A stretch of DNA of 64,000 nt from Bernardetia sp. ABR2-2B (GCF_037126435.1 NZ_CP147020.1:2531293-2595292), one strand, 5' to 3'; numbered from the stretch's first letter, positions 15,230-23,573 are shown. Program-made: numbers and translations. Notes: a model not told the origin generated them from the letters alone.

Positions 15230-16195
15230 ATGAGCAAAAAATCTAAAAACGAAATACAAAAACTCTTTACAGCAAATACAGAAAAAGATGCAAAAGCCTC
15301 TGCCGTGCAAGCTATTGCTCACGGAGTATGTGCCGTAGCAGGAGGTGCGATGGGTGCAACGATTGGCAAGCCGTCTTTACTGGCATCTTTTCCTATCATT
15401 TTCGCAGGAAAATACTTTGACCAAGATTATGTTACCTCCATCGGTGCAGGAATGGCTGCCAATGTAACCTCTCCAAAATCTGTCAATGGACTGGAGGGTG
15501 TAGAAGGAATCAAAGAAGCCTTTAACCCTAAAGCAGCCTTAGAACGATTAAAAGGCTATGCAAAGGAAGTTCAGCACGCAGCCTATTTAGGCGAAGCCCC
15601 ACAAATCAATTCATATTCACACTATATCTCTGATGATGATTCAGATGTATATCAACTCCCCTCACACGAGATGAGCCAATTAGCGCAACACATGGAAGGT
15701 CTAGCCGAAAACCTAGACGATTTTGATGCCTACCTAGAAGGCGAAGACGAAGAAGACGGTATTGTCCTCTCTGATGTATTACAAGGACTTAGAGGCAACT
15801 TAAATGCTCTACGAGATACTGTACATACCCACCCAGAACTTTTAGAAGAAGGTTCATTTGATGAGGAAACAATGGATGCTATTGAAGGACTATCTGGTCT
15901 CATTGGTGGTGCATCTATGGCAGGACTGAACGGACACGATGACGACTTCTTAGATGAAGTTGCCGACGGTGTAGGTACGCTAGAAGGTCTTTTGGGCATT
16001 GACGATGATGAGGACGAAGAAGATGATGACTTGGAAGGCTTTGATGAAGAAGATGAATTTGACATAGATGAGGATGCTGAAGATTATGATGAAGCAGCGT
16101 ATGCCAATCACGACGAAGGCATTGAAGGTTTTGATGAAGAAGACGAGGAAGATATGTACCTAGAAGGTACGTATGACGAGGAAGACATTTATTAG
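15230..16195 (+). CDS. Very acidic protein of virus-like cluster
   Basis: 321 residues. The N-terminal 90 residues contain a Gly/Ala-rich, weakly hydrophobic segment (GVCAVAGGAMGATIG) that may insert in a membrane and a VNGLEGVEGIKEAFN motif. From about residue 125 the sequence becomes dominated by Asp and Glu (for example DDDEDEEDDDLEGFDEEDEF). It mirrors the very basic proteins encoded just before it, so an electrostatic scaffold or DNA-mimic role is plausible. No known family. Confidence 0.6.
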   Translation: MSKKSKNEIQKLFTANTEKDAKASAVQAIAHGVCAVAGGAMGATIGKPSLLASFPIIFAGKYFDQDYVTSIGAGMAANVTSPKSVNGLEGVEGIKEAFNPKAALERLKGYAKEVQHAAYLGEAPQINSYSHYISDDDSDVYQLPSHEMSQLAQHMEGLAENLDDFDAYLEGEDEEDGIVLSDVLQGLRGNLNALRDTVHTHPELLEEGSFDEETMDAIEGLSGLIGGASMAGLNGHDDDFLDEVADGVGTLEGLLGIDDDEDEEDDDLEGFDEEDEFDIDEDAEDYDEAAYANHDEGIEGFDEEDEEDMYLEGTYDEEDIY

Positions 16196-16283
16196 AGAAA
16201 TCTAAAGACAACGACTTTTTACCACTTACTTATTTTACCACTTTGTTGCTTCCCTCCAAGAAGCAACCTAACAAACTAAACGT

Positions 16284-16970
16284 ATGGACGAATTATTGGG
16301 ATTGGAAGGACGTGCAGCCATAAAAGCACGTAAAGCAGGGCGTAGAGCCAAAAATCCTATGCGTATTGCCACTCGCAAGGCACAAGAATATGCAGAGACA
16401 AAGTCTTCTCGCATTTCATTTATGCAACACATGGAGAGCAAAGAATTTGATACCAATCTAGCTCGTAAAATTACCAACAACGATGCTCGTCTTGTAGATG
16501 AAGCTATCTATTCGGTAAAGAAGCTAGAGAAAGTAACTAAGTTCTTCAACTCGGCAGACCAAAAAGATTTTGGTATTACCAATCTTGACGGCTCACGCTT
16601 GCCAAAAGGCGAGGCAATGGTCGTAACGGCTATCGTACTACTTCGTGCAGAGGTTACTGCTTCTGGAGCAGCACCAACCCCAGACGAAATCAAGCAAGCC
16701 GTTTTTACAGCTTGGAAAGGTATCAAAGGCGATTCACTTGCTGTTCTGACAGCCAAAGCACACAAGAAAGAAATCGTATCAGAGCTACCTTGTTACGCAT
16801 TTTTGAATGATGCTAACACAAAAGAATCTCTACATCAATTAGAAAACCCTCGTCTTATTAAAGATGAAGGCGAAATTGAGCTAGAACTCACTATGCCAAC
16901 GATGACAGGAATCACAGCCAATACGTATGTATGTGCTATGCTTGTCGGTACTCGTGCTATCCCTAGATAG
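16284..16970 (+). CDS. Candidate major capsid protein
   Basis: 228 residues. A basic N-terminal arm (RAAIKARKAGRRAKNPMRIA, residues 9-28) precedes an alpha/beta body that ends in strand-like segments (IKDEGEIELELTMPTM, ANTYVCAMLVGTRAIP), as in jelly-roll capsid proteins with a nucleic-acid-binding arm. The gene stands alone between two small gaps and is followed at once by a strong terminator hairpin, typical for a gene needing excess product. The assignment rests on pattern and context only; a structure prediction would decide. An alternative is another structural or DNA-binding protein. Confidence 0.4.
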   Translation: MDELLGLEGRAAIKARKAGRRAKNPMRIATRKAQEYAETKSSRISFMQHMESKEFDTNLARKITNNDARLVDEAIYSVKKLEKVTKFFNSADQKDFGITNLDGSRLPKGEAMVVTAIVLLRAEVTASGAAPTPDEIKQAVFTAWKGIKGDSLAVLTAKAHKKEIVSELPCYAFLNDANTKESLHQLENPRLIKDEGEIELELTMPTMTGITANTYVCAMLVGTRAIPR

Positions 16971-17014
16971 TAGGCACTAAAAACATAAAACGCTAAAAAT
17001 TCGGAGCGATGGGT

Positions 17015-17061
17015 AAAAGGCACACGCCACAAGTTATTTTGTGTGTGTCGTGCCTTTTTTT
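17015..17061 (+). terminator. Hairpin terminator after capsid candidate
   Basis: AAAAGGCAC (17015-17023) and GTGCCTTTT (17050-17058) pair, with further CACA/TGTG pairing inside, followed by T. It would attenuate transcription between the capsid candidate and the paralogous pair. Confidence 0.8.
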
Positions 17062-17082
17062 ATCTCTCAAAATCACTTTCTT

Positions 17083-17463
17083 ATGAACCCTACACAACCA
17101 AAAATATCCTACAAGCAATACACTTTTACCATTAATAGCACCTCTATTATTGATAAAAAGTTTGAACTGCCTAGTGAAGCTAGAAAAGTAACAGGGATTC
17201 GCTTAGATTCTCCAGATGAAACGTTGCTTGCCACTCGTGGCTCGTGCCGTATTGAACTCTCTAATAGAGAGCTATTTCCAGAGGAATTTCCTGCTCGTTT
17301 CTTGATGTTTGGTAGAGAAGTTTCTGCAAGTGAACGAATGCACGAATTAGATGAAACCTTGACAGCCTATAATTTAAAAATGCGCTTTCAAGACCAAGCA
17401 GCACCTAGTAGCCCTACCCTTACCCCTTATTCTGTAACTATTATTGTTCGTTATGAAACCTAG
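17083..17463 (+). CDS. Beta-rich structural protein, paralogue A
   Basis: 126 residues from ATG 17083. Strand-rich throughout, no membrane span. It aligns with the next gene's product: SIIDKKFELPSEARKVTGI here, KVVKDSFRIPTDATKITGV there, and both end in a V(T)IIVRYE / VTLILRYE strand. The spacing suggests a single small beta-barrel, repeated in two genes. Adjacent paralogous barrels next to a capsid candidate recall minor capsid or spike pairs of non-tailed viruses. The stop overlaps the next start by 11 bases. Confidence 0.6.
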   Translation: MNPTQPKISYKQYTFTINSTSIIDKKFELPSEARKVTGIRLDSPDETLLATRGSCRIELSNRELFPEEFPARFLMFGREVSASERMHELDETLTAYNLKMRFQDQAAPSSPTLTPYSVTIIVRYET

Positions 17464-17887
17464 ATACCTTGTCCATAAAATACAAATGGACTTAAATAAA
17501 GTAGTAAAGGATTCATTTCGCATTCCCACAGATGCCACAAAAATAACAGGCGTAACAGCCCTTTGCAATGAAACGAATGCCTACTACCAAGTAGATTTAA
17601 GTACCATTGCTACGCTTTCGGTATGTCTCAATACTGAAATGTCAGCGTTTTTTCGTGTGAATGTTCCCCTTCCAAGTGGCATTATACGAAAGAAAGAAGA
17701 ACTAGAAAATATCCTTTTGCCTGTTAAAGCAGGGGATTTGATAGAAGTAATTGCTACGGATTTGCTCAATACCAAATACTACTGTCAAGATGCTTTCAAT
17801 AGTGGCTTTTCAAATGGTTTTGGTTCAACACCAAAGTTTTGTCCAGACCCTAAATACAATGTAACCTTAATTTTGAGATACGAATGA
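17453..17887 (+). CDS. Beta-rich structural protein, paralogue B
   Basis: 144 residues from ATG 17453, which lines up with the start of the upstream paralogue. It shares the N-terminal K(V/I)TG block and the C-terminal LILRYE strand, but has a longer middle with two Cys and an aromatic/Gly loop (NSGFSNGFGSTPKF). No signal peptide or membrane span. Overlaps the next gene by ATGA. Probably arose by tandem duplication and then diverged; likely assembles together with paralogue A. Confidence 0.6.
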   Translation: MKPRYLVHKIQMDLNKVVKDSFRIPTDATKITGVTALCNETNAYYQVDLSTIATLSVCLNTEMSAFFRVNVPLPSGIIRKKEELENILLPVKAGDLIEVIATDLLNTKYYCQDAFNSGFSNGFGSTPKFCPDPKYNVTLILRYE

Positions 17888-18261
17888 TACCAGATTATAT
17901 CAAATTTCGCTTAGAAGAACTCGGTATAGAGGACGTTGCTGTTCGTATTAAAAAACTCAATTTTGAGCCAACTGAAGAGCAAGAAATCAATACGCATTAT
18001 GGCGAATTTTGGATTATAGACGAAGACAAAACAGACTTTGGAATCATCTTACAATCGGATAAAGGTTTCTTTGGAAGATTTGGAAAAGAAACCAACGAAA
18101 CGGTACTAGAACACTCTGGCGCAATAAAGATAGAGAATATCATTTACTCCAGACAAACCCTTCACTTTTGGCAAGTTTTGGATTTATCGAAAACAAAAAA
18201 GGCGAACCAAGAAAACCCAAAAGAAACTACTGAAGATAAAACAATTCCCACTCCCTCCTAA
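17884..18261 (+). CDS. Hypothetical protein, virus-like cluster
   Basis: 125 residues. The first 100 form a compact alpha/beta domain (EFWIIDEDKTDFGIILQSDK, FFGRFGKE) and the last 25 are a polar linker rich in Lys, Glu, Asn and Thr. It overlaps the stop of paralogue B by four bases, implying coupled translation and a role in the same assembly. No family recognised. Confidence 0.55.
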   Translation: MIPDYIKFRLEELGIEDVAVRIKKLNFEPTEEQEINTHYGEFWIIDEDKTDFGIILQSDKGFFGRFGKETNETVLEHSGAIKIENIIYSRQTLHFWQVLDLSKTKKANQENPKETTEDKTIPTPS

Positions 18262-18275
18262 TAGATTTTTGAATT

Positions 18276-19100
18276 ATGGCATACATTCCAAGAGATTATT
18301 CTGAAAAAGCTATTGATTTACTCTTTAAAATCATAGAGCAAAACAATAAATATTATGATGTAGAAATTGACGGAAATGAAATTATTGGTAGAACATCTGA
18401 TACAGATAGGTTCTATGATTTTATGGAGTTTATACAACCGACAACAAAGTATGTGGCTATACGAGTTTATAAAGGTGGCTCTCCTAATAATGATAGGAAT
18501 GTTTTTACAATGCCTCAAAATGGTTTGAATGGAATACCAAAAGAAGAAGCTCATAATGCTTTTGATAAAAAACCTAAGATAGATATTGCCAAAGAACGAG
18601 CAGACTGGGAAAAAGACAGGCTCATTGAGGATTTAAAAAAGGCAAAAGAATCCTTAGAAGCCGAAAACGCAAGAATCAAGGAGGAAGCTAAAGAACAAAT
18701 CAGAGAAATAGAAGCTGATGCTAAAGAGCAAATACAAGCCATTAAGGATAGACAAAGTAGTCTTTCTGGCGTGTTAGAAACCGTAGCCCCTGCCTTAGCT
18801 CAAACCCTCTCTAAGTCTAAATTAGCAGAGACCTATCCGATGCTTGGAGCATTAGGTACAATCGAAGAACAAAACGAGACTACCCCTTCATCTACTGAAG
18901 AACCTTCTGGTGTAAAATTCACACCGAAAAGCGATGCCCCAAGTGATGATAAATTGCTTGCCTTAGTCGCAGACCTTAGAAAACACTTTGAGGACGAGGA
19001 ACTGGAAATCGTATTTAATTTTCTACACCACGCCTCTCAAAATAAATCTCTTTTAATCCAATTAGAAAACCTAATTCCTACGCAACATGCCGACTTATAA
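18276..19100 (+). CDS. Coiled-coil protein, possible scaffold
   Basis: 274 residues. An N-terminal alpha/beta domain (1-95) contains QNGLNGIPKEEA; residues about 105-165 are a long charged coiled coil (WEKDRLIEDLKKAKESLEAE); a small helical region follows with YPMLGALGTIEEQ; the C-terminal 60 residues form a helical domain. The coiled coil between two small domains resembles scaffolding or spacer proteins. The stop overlaps the next gene by 14 bases. Confidence 0.55.
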   Translation: MAYIPRDYSEKAIDLLFKIIEQNNKYYDVEIDGNEIIGRTSDTDRFYDFMEFIQPTTKYVAIRVYKGGSPNNDRNVFTMPQNGLNGIPKEEAHNAFDKKPKIDIAKERADWEKDRLIEDLKKAKESLEAENARIKEEAKEQIREIEADAKEQIQAIKDRQSSLSGVLETVAPALAQTLSKSKLAETYPMLGALGTIEEQNETTPSSTEEPSGVKFTPKSDAPSDDKLLALVADLRKHFEDEELEIVFNFLHHASQNKSLLIQLENLIPTQHADL

Positions 19101-19287
19101 TTTCAATCAGTTTGATGCTACTTTCAACGCAAAAAATGATAAAGAAGCACAACAAGTAATGAGTGCTTTCCATCAAATTCTTCAAAAATATCAAGGTAAT
19201 AATGAAGGCTTACTAACGGTAGCTAAACATATTACTACTGAAAGTAAACAATTCAAACTACTCAAAAAATTTGCCCTAAAGTCCTAA
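19087..19287 (+). CDS. Small helical protein
   Basis: 66 residues, beginning MPTYNFNQFDATFNAKNDKE and then mostly helical and basic towards the end (FKLLKKFALKS). No membrane span or Cys. It overlaps the scaffold-like gene by 14 bases, supporting that it is translated. Not recognised. Confidence 0.5.
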   Translation: MPTYNFNQFDATFNAKNDKEAQQVMSAFHQILQKYQGNNEGLLTVAKHITTESKQFKLLKKFALKS

Positions 19288-19342
19288 TCTGCTCTACTCC
19301 GAATGCTGTTACTCATCTACTTACTCTTACTACTTTTTGATA

Positions 19343-19705
19343 ATGATACTGGACATATTAAATATTCTACAAATAAAAACAGTAACACTCGGCGCACTCT
19401 TAGATTTTGGGCAAACCTCTGGAATCTTTACACTCGGTGGTTTTTTGGCAAGACAATACCTCGCTTTCAGAGACATGAAAAGAGATGTTGCCGACCTCAA
19501 AGAAGCAAAAAACAAAGCCGAACAAGAAGCTAAAGAACTGGCTGACAAAAACGAGGAGAAAGAGCTACAACGTGAAGCTGTTTATCAACAAATCTTAGAG
19601 GAAGTTAGAGAAGTAAAGGTAGAGTTTAGAGAAGTGAAATTAGAGTTTAGACTTTTCAAAGAACAAAAAAATGAAACTACAACTCCTCAAAAAACTGATT
19701 CCTAG
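19343..19705 (+). CDS. Membrane-anchored coiled-coil protein
   Basis: 120 residues from ATG 19343. A hydrophobic N-terminal region (LDILNILQIKTVTLGALLDF ... FTLGGFLARQYLAF) is followed from residue about 48 by a long Glu/Lys coiled coil with a short repeat (EVREVKVEFREVKLEFR). It overlaps the next gene by 35 bases. The layout resembles small phage spanin- or holin-associated proteins and lipid-virus membrane proteins. Function unproven. Confidence 0.55.
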   Translation: MILDILNILQIKTVTLGALLDFGQTSGIFTLGGFLARQYLAFRDMKRDVADLKEAKNKAEQEAKELADKNEEKELQREAVYQQILEEVREVKVEFREVKLEFRLFKEQKNETTTPQKTDS

Positions 19706-19853
19706 CATTGTAGCAGCCATTTTGTCTGTTCTTCAAAAGAAAAAACAAAACTATGCTACAAAGCAGGATATAGAAAGGCTAGAGCTACGCATCTCTAACC
19801 TAGAAGAACAAAATTACCTACTCAAATTATTCATTGAGAAATCAAAGAACTGA
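19671..19853 (+). CDS. Small membrane/coiled-coil protein
   Basis: 60 residues: basic-hydrophobic N-terminus (KKLIPSIVAAILSVLQKKK), then a short coiled coil (DIERLELRISNLEEQNYLL). It overlaps the preceding gene by 35 bases and ends two bases before the next start, so it is translated in step with its neighbours. Probably partners with the preceding membrane coiled-coil protein. Confidence 0.5.
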   Translation: MKLQLLKKLIPSIVAAILSVLQKKKQNYATKQDIERLELRISNLEEQNYLLKLFIEKSKN

Positions 19854-19855
19854 TT

Positions 19856-20254
19856 ATGAACCCACTACTTGCCAAAAAATTTGCTGATGTACTTCCTACC
19901 GTTTTAGGTGTTTCGGTTGCAATTGGCGTACCGTTTGGAACTGCCTTTTTGGTCAAGAATTACGTTCGTACTTCACAAAAAAACACCAATTACTCCAACG
20001 CCACCGATGCAGAAAAACCAGAGTTTTATGCCATTCAGTTTGAAAATGCTTTACCAACAGAATGGTACGACTTCAATGCCGATGAAGAAGAAGTATATAG
20101 ATTGCTTCGTGCAATGCCTAGCAATGACTTCTTTTCTAAAGTCAATAAATCGTATCAAAGAATGGTAGGCAGAACGCTGATGGAAGACCTTAAAAAAGTA
20201 GGTTCAGACGACTACAAAGTTGTCATAAAACTCATCAAAGAAATTCCAAACTAG
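19856..20254 (+). CDS. Membrane-anchored small protein
   Basis: 132 residues. One N-terminal membrane span (VLPTVLGVSVAIGVPFGTAF) is followed by a helical domain at about 65-130: DEEEVYRLLRAMPSNDFFSK, SYQRMVGRTLMEDLKKVGS. This helix-loop pattern (acidic residue, LLRAM, GR.L..DL) resembles annexin-like or similar four-helix repeats seen in some phage and Bacteroidetes structural proteins. It is one of several single-span proteins in this cluster, which fits an internal membrane or insertion into the host membrane. Confidence 0.55.
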   Translation: MNPLLAKKFADVLPTVLGVSVAIGVPFGTAFLVKNYVRTSQKNTNYSNATDAEKPEFYAIQFENALPTEWYDFNADEEEVYRLLRAMPSNDFFSKVNKSYQRMVGRTLMEDLKKVGSDDYKVVIKLIKEIPN

Positions 20255-20263
20255 AAAAATACT

Positions 20264-21133
20264 ATGAAAACAGAACACGGAATAATGATTTTTGGTAGCC
20301 TTGCTGCGCTTGGTGTAGGTGGTTATGTGTACAACAAAGAAACTGGTAAAATTTCTAAGCTCTTGGGCAAAGGCAAAGGAGCTAGTCAGATACCACCAGA
20401 GAAAACTGTATTCCCTCCTCCACCCATAAAAACAGGAGGTTCTTATACAGGAAGTGGAATCACACCACGTAGCTCACGAAGTCAAATCAAAGAACTTCAA
20501 AAGGCACTCATTCAATCTGGACATCTTTCGGCTATGCAGAAAAGCCGTACAGGTAAAATGGTTTCAAGTGCTGACGGTGTTTGGGGAAAGATGACAAGCG
20601 CAGCCGTATCAAAAGCAGGACTAAAGTCGCCTGTTTCTATGATGGAGCTTCACTCACTTAAAAGCAAAGGTTCGGTTATCAAAGTTTCTACTTCTAAAGA
20701 TTTTGCAGCGATTGCTGCCTTTATTTCTAAAGAGTTACGAGGTTTTACGACTGATTACGCTGCCATTTTGGAAAGATTAAAAGACAAGACTTCTTCACAA
20801 ATCAAACAAATTGATTTAGAGTATAGAAAATATAGTCCAAAAGGTCTGAAGAAAGATTTTGCTTATACCACCGACGGTGGAAAAGTCTCTTTTAAAACAC
20901 ACAACGTAACAGCTATCCGTGAGATTTTGAGTGATTCTGGTCTGTCTGGAATACAGTTTTTAGTTCGCACAATACGACCAACTACAATAGCTGATGAAAA
21001 CAAAGGGAATCTCGTAGTAGGTAAAAATTTGATTTTGGGTAGAGCTATCAAGTCCAAAAGTGGTAAAACACTTATCCAAACGAAAGACAATGCCCTTGTC
21101 ATTGCTTCTACGAGAGATTTAGTAAAAGTCTAG
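20264..21133 (+). CDS. Membrane-anchored peptidoglycan-binding protein
   Basis: 289 residues. Residues 5-20 are a short membrane anchor (IMIFGSLAALGVGGYVY). A Gly/Pro-rich linker leads to a PG_binding_1-like domain at about 70-120: RSQIKELQKALIQSGHLSAM ... ADGVWGKMTSAAVSKAGL. The rest (150-289) is alpha/beta, including a helical DYAAILERLKDK..QIKQIDLEYRKY unit similar in style to the preceding gene product. It probably tethers the particle or lysis complex to the cell wall, working with the amidase. No catalytic motif seen. Confidence 0.65.
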   Translation: MKTEHGIMIFGSLAALGVGGYVYNKETGKISKLLGKGKGASQIPPEKTVFPPPPIKTGGSYTGSGITPRSSRSQIKELQKALIQSGHLSAMQKSRTGKMVSSADGVWGKMTSAAVSKAGLKSPVSMMELHSLKSKGSVIKVSTSKDFAAIAAFISKELRGFTTDYAAILERLKDKTSSQIKQIDLEYRKYSPKGLKKDFAYTTDGGKVSFKTHNVTAIREILSDSGLSGIQFLVRTIRPTTIADENKGNLVVGKNLILGRAIKSKSGKTLIQTKDNALVIASTRDLVKV

Positions 21134-21136
21134 TCT

Positions 21137-21796
21137 ATGCAACTTGCTAATTTCCTTAAAAAAGCGAACTGGAAAGTCTATGAGAATCCGTATCAATTAA
21201 ATCTTATTGGTTTTCGCTCCAATAGCGTAAAGGCAAATCGTTTCGACGATACGTTTGTCTGTTTTTTCAAAGACAACAGAAACAAGTGGGTAACGCTAAA
21301 ATGGAGTTGTACCACAGACACAGGCACATACTGGCTAGAGAATCCGATGATGGAAAAAGGAACAGCCATGCTTCAAGCTGGTCAGTATGTAGATGCGTAT
21401 GCACTTGGTTATCACAGAGGGCAGTACCGTGCTTTAGTTCAAGCTGCTCCTGTCAAAATTCGTAGAGACTACAATCGTAATGCAAAACTGGATTTTATGA
21501 ATGGAAAGGTCTATAAAGGTCATTTCGGAATCAATATTCATAGAGCTAGAAGCTACGGAACAACTTTAAAAATAGACAAGTACAGCGCAGGATGTCAAGT
21601 ATTAGACAATGCTTCTAATTTCAATGAGCTGATAGACTTAGCAGAATATCACGCATCTGTTTATGGCAATAAGTTTTCCTACGGTTTAATTGACGAGCGT
21701 ATGCAACGCAGAACCCTCCACCGAAGACTGACTTATGGAGCTAGTCTATTAGCAGCTAGTTCGGTTATTTATTCTCACTACAAAAATGCCTCTTAA
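21137..21796 (+). CDS. YkuD-like (L,D-transpeptidase-like) protein
   Basis: 219 residues. The segment HFGINIHRARSYGT ... KYSAGCQVL has the His...Ser-x-Gly-Cys layout of YkuD-type L,D-transpeptidase active sites. The N-terminal half includes DTGTYWLENPMMEKGTAML and GYHRGQYRALVQAAPVKIRR, a combination I associate with Bacteroidetes phage-type cell-wall proteins. A weak hydrophobic helix near the C-terminus (YGASLLAASSVIYSHY) may contact membrane. It might cut or remodel peptidoglycan rather than crosslink it. It abuts the next gene with no spacer. Confidence 0.55.
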   Translation: MQLANFLKKANWKVYENPYQLNLIGFRSNSVKANRFDDTFVCFFKDNRNKWVTLKWSCTTDTGTYWLENPMMEKGTAMLQAGQYVDAYALGYHRGQYRALVQAAPVKIRRDYNRNAKLDFMNGKVYKGHFGINIHRARSYGTTLKIDKYSAGCQVLDNASNFNELIDLAEYHASVYGNKFSYGLIDERMQRRTLHRRLTYGASLLAASSVIYSHYKNAS

Positions 21797-22594
21797 ATGA
21801 ATATCAGACAGCTTACTCACAGAAATAATAATTTCCTCAATACACTTATCTATACAGCGATAAAGGATAATTTACTGCCTTCTAGTTTCAAACAAGTGGT
21901 AGGACAAAACACAAGTAGGCAGCGTTGGAAAGCAGCTTATGAAGATGGTTTAGATGATGGTTTTGAGTATGCTTCTTATAACGATGAAGATACCGATTTT
22001 TATAGAAGATGGAGAGGAGCAGCCACTCTAATTATGAATGACCACGTAGCTATCTGGAGAAGTAAACCATATCAGCGTTTTAATTCTATGGCTCAAGTAG
22101 GTTTAAATATCATACGACAAGGCGCACCAAGTTTATTGCCACAGTTTTCAAAAATCCTCATTCATTTTATCCGTCAAGGAATAGGAATGACGAGTGAGCT
22201 TCAAAGGTTACTAGCTCAAGGAATGGGAATAAATTTGAGAGTAGCAACAACAAGAAAAAATCAAAGTGTTGTTCCTAATTGTAGGTGTGTACAAAATGAA
22301 ATGAATGGACTTGACGGTGGACAGATTGCAGAGTCAAATAAAACCAACTGGGGAAACGTGGCTACTACCGTTTTGGTAGGCGTAACAGCAGGCTACGCCC
22401 TCAATGAAGGGATAAACTATCTTTCTAACAAAAATAAAGGAAAATCAACAGGACTTTCTGGACTTTCGGCAGGACAGCGAAAAGGCTATAATAAACTGAA
22501 AAAGATTACTGCAAGAGCCAAGCAAATCCAAAAGGCGAATCCACGTAAAAAATGGAAGGCTTGTATTAGTCAAGCTGCAAAAGAGTTGAAGTAA
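21797..22594 (+). CDS. Hypothetical protein, end of structural operon
   Basis: 265 residues. The N-terminal 130 residues are helical and basic (RQRWKAAYEDGLDDGFEY, FYRRWRGAATLIMNDHVAIW). A short Cys pair (PNCRCVQNEMNGLDGG) precedes a likely membrane helix (VATTVLVGVTAGYALNEGI). The C-terminus is basic (RAKQIQKANPRKKWKACI). The NGLDG motif recurs in other proteins of the cluster. Function unknown. Confidence 0.55.
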   Translation: MNIRQLTHRNNNFLNTLIYTAIKDNLLPSSFKQVVGQNTSRQRWKAAYEDGLDDGFEYASYNDEDTDFYRRWRGAATLIMNDHVAIWRSKPYQRFNSMAQVGLNIIRQGAPSLLPQFSKILIHFIRQGIGMTSELQRLLAQGMGINLRVATTRKNQSVVPNCRCVQNEMNGLDGGQIAESNKTNWGNVATTVLVGVTAGYALNEGINYLSNKNKGKSTGLSGLSAGQRKGYNKLKKITARAKQIQKANPRKKWKACISQAAKELK

Positions 22595-22613
22595 GATTTT
22601 ATACTAAAATCTT
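22593..22613 (+). terminator. Perfect hairpin after structural operon
   Basis: AAGATTTTA (22593-22601) and TAAAATCTT (22605-22613) pair perfectly around a TAC loop, overlapping the stop codon at 22592-22594. The T-run is weak; it may act as terminator or mRNA stabiliser between the structural and enzyme operons. Confidence 0.5.
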
Positions 22614-22770
22614 CACTTTTAAGAACACTCTCAAAAAGCCTTTTTAACGTATTATTTAACATCTCATAAATGCAATTTTTGGAAAAGATGTTATAAAAAA
22701 ACACTCACTTAAAAACGTTCAGCTTCTCCAATACACAGCCAAATTATCAAGTAAGAAAACTCACTAAAAG

Positions 22771-22911
22771 ATGGCAAATAAACTAAAGCGTATAAAACGA
22801 ACTCGTATTGTACTACCAATCGTCCAAGATGATGCAATGGTCTTGCAACGCCTTCAATCCAAGTCATTGCATATTGAGGCTCTTTCAAATCAAAATGCTT
22901 TCAAAAAGTAA
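22771..22911 (+). CDS. Small basic peptide gene
   Basis: 46 residues from ATG 22771: MANKLKRIKRTRIVLPIVQD then a polar helical part ending NAFKK. Stop TAA at 22909-22911, seven bases before the methyltransferase start, so it is placed as the first gene of the second operon. Strongly basic N-terminus suggests nucleic-acid binding. Not recognised. Confidence 0.45.
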   Translation: MANKLKRIKRTRIVLPIVQDDAMVLQRLQSKSLHIEALSNQNAFKK

Positions 22912-22917
22912 AAAAAC

Positions 22918-23571
22918 ATGAGTTATTCCGAAGGAAACCGAAAAGGAAAGAAAATACTAAACGCCTACTTCACACCAGAAGAAATCTGTGAGCAAATGTG
23001 GGAACTGGCAAAAATTCATGGCTACGATGGTGGAACGGTCTTAGAGCCGTCAGTCGGAACTGGAAATATGATAGTTCATGCTCCAGATAAAACGAAAGTA
23101 ACAGGACTAGAAACCGAATCAGAATATTTTGAAATTGTCAAAAATCGTTTTCCTACTTCTACTTTTTACAATATTTTTTTTGAACAAGTTTTTTTACAGC
23201 CAGAAAGATATAGGCACGACTACGAAGGCGACACCACATGGCTCAAAGGGTATCCTTTTTCACTTGTAATAGGTAATCCACCTTATGGAAAATTCTCTGG
23301 TCGTTGGGCTTCGTATTTTCCACGAAGAGGAGAGCCAAAGATGTCCAATTACGAATTTTTCTTTATGTGGTATGGATTGAAATTACTCAAAAAAGGTGGA
23401 TTACTTATTTATATTGCTCCTCAAAATTTCCTCAATACTGGATTCAATCAGTATAAAAAAGAAAAAGAAGCCATTTTGAAAGTAGGTCAGCTTATAGATG
23501 CCTATGAGCTAAGTAGCATCTTTAAAGACACCAAAGTTCCTACTCATATTATCGTACTCAAAAAGAAATAA
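22918..23571 (+). CDS. N6-adenine DNA methyltransferase
   Basis: 217 residues, a compact class I methyltransferase. Motif X/I region: YFTPEEICEQMW then TVLEPSVGTGNMI (SAM binding, residues about 40-52); motif IV NPPYG at about 120-124 (VIGNPPYGKF), the adenine-N6 signature. No target-recognition domain is visible, so it is an orphan element-encoded methylase, probably protecting element DNA from host restriction. Two bases separate it from the next small gene; it is co-transcribed with the helicase. Confidence 0.85.
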   Translation: MSYSEGNRKGKKILNAYFTPEEICEQMWELAKIHGYDGGTVLEPSVGTGNMIVHAPDKTKVTGLETESEYFEIVKNRFPTSTFYNIFFEQVFLQPERYRHDYEGDTTWLKGYPFSLVIGNPPYGKFSGRWASYFPRRGEPKMSNYEFFFMWYGLKLLKKGGLLIYIAPQNFLNTGFNQYKKEKEAILKVGQLIDAYELSSIFKDTKVPTHIIVLKKK

Positions 23572-23573
23572 TC

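Noticed and set aside
14491-16065. Ser-rich minus-strand frames opposite the acidic genes
   Set aside because: Mirror translation of GAT/GAA codons gives poly-Ser; no start context or domain.
19303-19533. 76-codon frame with a Leu-rich start
   Set aside because: Overlaps in another frame the better supported membrane coiled-coil gene at 19343; its second half is out-of-frame translation of the coiled coil.
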